Positions 19,380-23,509 of a stretch of DNA of 23,509 nt are shown here, one piece after another. The stretch is taken from positions 1 through 23,509 of the forward strand of contig NWUY0304295104.1 of NCBI GenBank assembly GCA_004151065.3, in the 5' to 3' direction. Source of the DNA: Larix sibirica. Its lineage: Eukaryota > Streptophyta > Pinopsida > Pinales > Pinaceae. The notes under the pieces were generated by a model. The model made no database searches. It was not told the origin of the DNA and saw only the letters and a program-made list of their open reading frames with translations. The first letter of the stretch is position 1. The number at the start of each line of letters is the position of its first letter. Both the position numbers and the translations under genes were made by a program.

Positions 19380-20540
19380 AGGCTGGCGCCTTCCTTCCAA
19401 TAAGGCGGGTTAGCATAAAGAGGCTTATGCAGGTAAGCGAGGAATTTATCTAAGTAAAGGTGTTGGGTTGAGAACAAGGAAAGGGTCTTATCATATCATA
19501 GTGCCGTACTCTATAGCTATTACTGTCCTGGCTTCATAAGAGGTTGGGCATGACTCCCTTGAAGGCAATACAGGGGTAAGTAAAAGCCCCTATAATTGAA
19601 GGTGCGAAGCAGTGAGAGTGACGGTTCTAGGTCTAAGGTAAGGGCTCAATCCATCCCCATCCCCATCTGGCGCTTCTAAAGGAATCATAGTATTCCCGAC
19701 TCACTAAGTGCATTCCTGGTCTAGGGCTACAGATCTAGCTACTATTTATTGGAGGTGTCTGGTGTCCATCCAAGGTAAGTTCTTCTAAGACTGTCTGTCC
19801 CCTACTGATCTTGCCTTCCTGATTTAAAGAAAGGGTAGTGAAGTTACTCCATCGTCCTAGGTTTCCGGCAGTATCAATATAAGGGTAAGTTCTAATAGCA
19901 GTACCTCCTAAGAATTATAAAGGCAAGTGTTCTAAAAGCATATCCAGGCAGTGTTGGTCTGGGCATCCACCATATCCTAAAAGTCTGAAGCCCATCTAAT
20001 TCAATCCCCATCCAATAATCCCATCCCAAGGTCTCTTATGTCCCAACAAGAATGCCATCTACCCAAGGCATCCCCGGCAGGCAGTTCAACGATCTAAGGT
20101 AAAGGGAAAGCACCATCTTGGGACCATCCATCCCCGCAGGAGCATGTAAAAGTCCTCGTCCCGGCTACTGGACTAAATCCATCCATTCCAATGAGACTCT
20201 CTGATGTGCCCTAATCCCATCTCCCATCTGAAAGTTCCACGAGATCTGAGTCTAAAAGGTAGCAGTGATCGTCTCGGGCTACTGTACAATCCAGCCTCTC
20301 TACCAACCCATTCATTGAACCCATAAATGAAACCCATGCTCTATCCAGCGGTGTCTCATAAGTTCCCGGCTGTGGATAATTAATCTATCCGGTTCAACAA
20401 TTGAAGCGAAAGGTAAACCCTATTGGAATCCTCCATATTAATCCAGCCGCCCTGCCTGCAATTTAATCCGGCATGAGAATGTGTGTAAAGGTAAAACCTA
20501 TTGGCTAGTTGAGAATGCAGGAGACTAAACTTTGTCCCTA
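19380..20540. repeat. Low-complexity backbone: 'gtaagtaaag' and 'catccatccc' words
   Basis: The left half shares words with the 3.4-4.1 and 12.8-13.3 kb copies ('ttccttccaataag' 19391, 'cagtacctcctaagaatt' about 19900, 'aaggcaagtgttct' 19920). The right half is dominated by 'catcc(c)catcc'-like words (19650, 19990, 20128, 20177, 20216) with no constant period. No gene recognised. Confidence 0.5.
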
Positions 20541-20559
20541 AAGCAAGAAGATATTAAAA

Positions 20560-20790
20560 GCCATGCCTCTGGGTCTGGTCCGGTGAATTTCAAAAACGTT
20601 CAGAGATGCGATTGAAGATATATAAAGCCCCAAACACTCGTGCCTCGTATTAGGCCCTCTGGGTCGTTGTTGGCATGGTTCGTTGGGATAATTCATCCAC
20701 CGGGTATCTAATTCATTATTTTTTAGGAATGAAATGAATGCGCAGCATTTAAGCAGGTTCTTCCATCCATCCAAGAAGAAAGGTGGCAGC
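20560..20790. repeat. Weak third copy of the 'ggttccagt' family
   Basis: 'ggtccggtgaatttcaaaaa' followed by 'cgttcagaga' resembles the family opening at 11743; the rest is too diverged to align by eye. Confidence 0.3.
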
Positions 20791-20792
20791 AG

Positions 20793-21140
20793 GTGCGGAG
20801 CAGTGAGCGAAACCTATTCAAAGTTAAGGATCCTAAAGGAAAGTTTGGTCAGGGTATTAAGAATCAAATTATAAGGGTTGGGTGTATCAAGAAGTTGCTC
20901 CAGTGGATCCGAAAAAGTTTATCAGATACAGTTTTTAATTGCTCTGCGCCTCGTTTCTTTGGGTTTAAAGGATGTGGGATGGGTTCATCTGGGTCTCGAA
21001 GTAGCGGTTGTATTAGGCATAATTTATTCATCAGTAATAGTCCCTGCGACTTAGGAGGTACTTTACTATCCGACTCTTCTCCTGTAGGAACGAACAGGAT
21101 CAACCAACCTTATATTACTTTATTACTCCCTTCACCCTAG
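20793..21140 (+). other. Unsupported 115-codon open frame
   Basis: The second longest plus-strand open frame that does not overlap a recognised remnant. Its product has a basic start ('RNLFKVKDPKGKFGQG'), a Ser/Gly-rich middle ('GSSGSRSSG') and no motif I recognise. It does not begin with ATG and is open on the opposite strand too (20864-21103). Its tail overlaps a repeat starting near 21123. I list it only as the best of a poor set; it is probably not a gene. Confidence 0.12.
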
Positions 21141-21808
21141 AACATTGATGGAGTGCTCGGGCACCCCTTGCTGAAGCCAGGCATCGGGGGTACTGCAAGC
21201 ACAAGGATATGAATCCTTTACCCTAATACCTTATAAATTCTTCTTGCTACCACTAGAATCTTCTGGGTATCATTTATTAACTTCTGTTCCAGCTGAGGAG
21301 AGGAAAGAGCCCATACGATTTTTCAATTTGAACCTGCCTTTCACTTTGTCCCTGCTACCCACCTGAAGAAATAGCACCTGTAGCCTTATACACTGAATTC
21401 ATCGCTTAAGAGGGAGGAGAGACCTTTCACTTTTACGAGCAGCATGGGAATGGCATGGCATTGATGGCATGACAAAACCCTACCTTTACTGAAGTACCAT
21501 ACTTAAACCCATCATACGACCTATACCTGTTCGCCCTAGACGTATTACTGAATTAAGCGCTTAGGAGAGGAGGTTGTACAGCTATTCTTCTATTATCAGG
21601 ACCAGATCACTCCGACTTCGTACCTTACCTTTACTGCCTTCACCCGACAACAACCTATGGAGTGCCACCCATTGATTAAGCCAGTAAGACGAGGCACCGA
21701 GTGCTAGTCACCCTTTACTTATGAGCATGCTATCCACTTGGTTCTATCCTTTACTCTTACTACTCCCTTCAACCCACCGGCGGTTATTTAGTGAGTGCCG
21801 CCTGCCCT
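21123..21808. repeat. 'ctcccttcaccc...gagtgc' degenerate repeats
   Basis: Copies at 21123-21183 ('ttactcccttcaccctag', 'atggagtgctcgggcacccc'), 21631-21685 ('ttactgccttcacccgac', 'atggagtgccaccc') and 21758-21808 ('tactcccttcaaccc', 'agtgagtgccgcc'). An inner pair CTGAATTCATCGCTTAAGAG (21393) and CTGAATTAAGCGCTTAGGAG (21548) is 155 bases apart. Confidence 0.65.
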
Positions 21809-22070
21809 TATTGTTTTTAGGGAAACAACCTCTTATTATGCCTGCTACAGATGGACGATGGATCGCTGGATGGGATGGATAAGATTTGTGGAAGGAATAA
21901 ACTCCCTAGTATTGCTGCCTTTCCTCGCTTTTTTCGGATCGACCCGACGAACAACTGGACAAACACAGATGAACGCTACGGAACCTTAGGTTATATCTAG
22001 TAAGTATTAACATGCATTACGTATGTTTATTCTCTTTTCAATTATCCGCCAAGCAAGCATAGACGCCCAT
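21809..22070. other. Backbone DNA, no gene recognised
   Basis: A 64-codon open frame (21795-21989) has no motif. Confidence 0.4.
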
Positions 22071-22079
22071 AAGCACCCA

Positions 22080-22350
22080 GTCATTGCCGAGTTCCATTGC
22101 CAATAAATAGCCGCTAGTTAATACGGGTTTCATAGTAAATGCTTAATAGTTTATAAGGAGTTGATCCCACGTACCCAAAAGGAGGTATTCATGCATGACC
22201 AGTTCTCAATCCACCAGCCCCTGGAGGTTTTTAGTGCATTACCCTTTCTCAATACCACGTGCTTATCTACACGGGACGGGTGAGTGAGTCACAGCCATAC
22301 GGGTGATAGCCGGGAGGTAGTAGTCAATGCTGGTATTCCTAGTCAGGAGT
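22080..22350. repeat. Degenerate repeat array, 'gccaggagtc' family (block 3)
   Basis: 'cagtcattgccgagttccat', 'tgccaataaatagccgctag', 'gatagccgggaggtagtagt' and 'caatgctggtattcc...caggagttgatgc' share the words and order of blocks 1 and 2. Confidence 0.6.
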
Positions 22351-22447
22351 TGATGCGATGCCTTATTTTGTAGGTTTTGGAAACCGCTGCACGGTGCTAA
22401 GTACTATACACTTTTGGGGGGGGAATGTGCCCTTTAGAGGGTAGTAT

Positions 22448-22503
22448 AGGATCATGCGACAGACGCATTATGCGAGTCTCCACTAGTAGTGACAGTATTG
22501 GAA
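22448..22503. repeat. Dispersed repeat, partner of 16037-16096
   Basis: See the partner at 16037. The plus-strand open frame at 22425-22793 starts just before this repeat and runs through it. It begins without ATG and has no motif, so it is not called. Confidence 0.7.
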
Positions 22504-22820
22504 AGGAAGTGGATGCATTTGAAGGGCAAGACCCACTGGTTATTCATATATCAACTCAACAGGGTAAACTTTATAGCTATGGGTTCATGCTGGGTAGGGC
22601 TCTCTCTTATCCTTGGGGTTTCCTTTCATCCCTTCGAAAGCCGCAACCTAAAAATGCATTGCCGCATCTCCGAATCAAATCTCTGACATCGCTGCCTCTC
22701 CAAATTGGAGCAAAGTCGGTAAATATATTGGTCTTCTTTATTGGCTCAATCGGTTATCATCAATGGCTCAATTGGTCTATAAGTAACGGGTAGTAACGCG
22801 GCTATTGTTCCATATCCGTG
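22504..22820. other. Backbone DNA, no gene recognised
   Basis: 'ttggctcaat' words recur at 22740 and 22763. CpG falls sharply to the right of about 22820, marking the edge of island 4. Confidence 0.4.
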
Positions 22821-22821
22821 C

Positions 22822-23508
22822 AGCAGTGCCAAGAGCATTTCCAGGTTATTTGGGCACGGGATTATCATAAGCAAAAGGAAGCCCAGCAAAAGCAGCCCTC
22901 TTCCCAGCATCACAAGAAGTAGAACCAGCCTTCAAAGCAGAAGCATTTGGATCATTTGAAGGAGCAATATTACCATAAGAAATGGAATTCTTTCCATAAG
23001 CACCAGTCAAACCAGCATCACAACAAGCATCATTTCCATAAGCAACCCCAGAAGCATAACCATTAGCAGCAGTTGAAGAGGAATTCCAAGAATTCCCATT
23101 ATCAGTAAATGGAACTATTTACATAAGCAGAAGGAGAATCCCAGTCGCAGTTGAATCAACACCAGTTGAATCAACATCAATTGAAATAGCCTCAGTCCCG
23201 GGATCATTTCAACCAGCAGTACCCAGATCAGTTGACCCAGCATCTCCATAAGTACCAGTTGAATCGACATCAATTGAATCTGGAGTGTCTCAACTTTATC
23301 CCTCAGCTTAAAGAGGAGAAGGGGTTCCAGCATTCTCAGCAGTTCCAAGAGCATTCCCAAGTTAATAATTCCAAACATCATCAGTGAAAATGGAATTATT
23401 TCGATAAGCAGTTGAAAGGTCAGTTCAAGCAGCATAAGTCACGGGATTTCCAGCATCACCAGCATCCCCAGTTGAGGCATAATTCCCGGCAGCACTATAA
23501 CTTACATT
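22822..23508 (-). pseudogene. Gly/Ala/Asn/Asp/Ser/Thr-rich low-complexity coding remnant, partial
   Basis: Read on the minus strand from the window end, one frame (codons starting at 23508) stays coding-like for about 220 codons. It begins 'NVSYSAAGNYASTGDAGDAG' and later reads 'SIDVDSTGTYGDAGSTDLG', 'NGNSWNSSSTAANGYASG' and 'NIAPSNDPNASALKAGSTS'. A short out-of-frame stretch at about 23110-23140 is compensated on both sides. The main frame has about seven stops, several of them TGA where a Gly GGA codon would fit. Three internal repeats 'AY-x-N-(N/S)-S-I' and two 'GNALGTA' blocks show a repetitive protein. At DNA level this includes three 15-base units at 23148-23192. Composition is like the disordered tail of plant hnRNP-type RNA-binding proteins, but no RNA-recognition motif lies in the window; the name is inference. 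The segment is cut by the window end. Confidence 0.5.
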
Positions 23509-23509
23509 C

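Noticed and set aside
20793-21140. 115-codon open frame as a gene
   Set aside because: No ATG start, no motif, open on the opposite strand, and its tail runs into a repeat. Kept only as a low-confidence entry.
22425-22793. 122-codon plus-strand open frame
   Set aside because: No ATG start, no recognisable domain, and its start overlaps a dispersed repeat shared with 16037-16096.
23115-23435. 106-codon Leu-rich minus-strand open frame resembling a membrane protein
   Set aside because: It is the shifted frame of the Gly/Asn/Asp/Thr-rich low-complexity coding remnant; the Leu richness comes from reading ACT/GCT/GAT codons out of frame.

Overview
This window is most likely plant organellar DNA, specifically gene-free intergenic DNA of a large, repeat-rich mitochondrial genome, perhaps a gymnosperm. 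That assignment is inference: there is no rRNA, tRNA or intact respiratory or ribosomal gene to anchor it. No intact gene was found in 23.5 kb. The nearest alternative is very old nuclear intergenic DNA.

Two kinds of DNA alternate. The backbone (about 1-600, 3360-6830, 8650-11000, 11700-22800) has ordinary CpG content (21 CpG in 16381-16800). It is built of short, diverged, interspersed repeat families. Embedded in it are CpG-poor islands (2 CpG in 2581-3000; 2 in 6841-7260; 1 in 11341-11640; 3 in 22861-23280). All recognisable decayed nuclear-type coding sequence lies in or beside these islands, which suggests they came from the nucleus, where methylated CpG is lost.

Island 1 (about 600-3350) holds a Ty1/copia GAG-pre-integrase remnant (-), a Ty3/gypsy reverse transcriptase remnant (+), a Ty1/copia reverse transcriptase remnant with its YVDD motif (-), and a Lys/Glu-rich decayed coding stretch (-). 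Island 2 (about 6840-8650) holds an unidentified decayed coding stretch (-) and a Ty3/gypsy gag remnant (+). Island 3 (about 11000-11700) holds a 99-bp exon-like open segment flanked by splice-site consensus (+) and an Ala/Ser/Tyr/Asn-rich decayed coding segment (-). Island 4 (about 22800 to the end) holds a longer low-complexity decayed coding segment rich in Gly, Ala, Asn, Asp, Ser and Thr (-).

The backbone contains a colinear diverged duplication (about 3630-4510 and 12780-13857) with a conserved short hairpin. It also has a family built on 'tcattgccgatagccaggagt'-like words (5975-6401, 17820-18180, 22080-22350), a family around 'ccaccagacgagagag' (14497-16945), a 'ggttccagt...aggggatc' family (11743-12420, 19070-19330), and several local tandem duplications. 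No genes act together here. I found no convincing new biological system. The points of interest are the mosaic structure, the exon-like segment and the unexplained repeat families.
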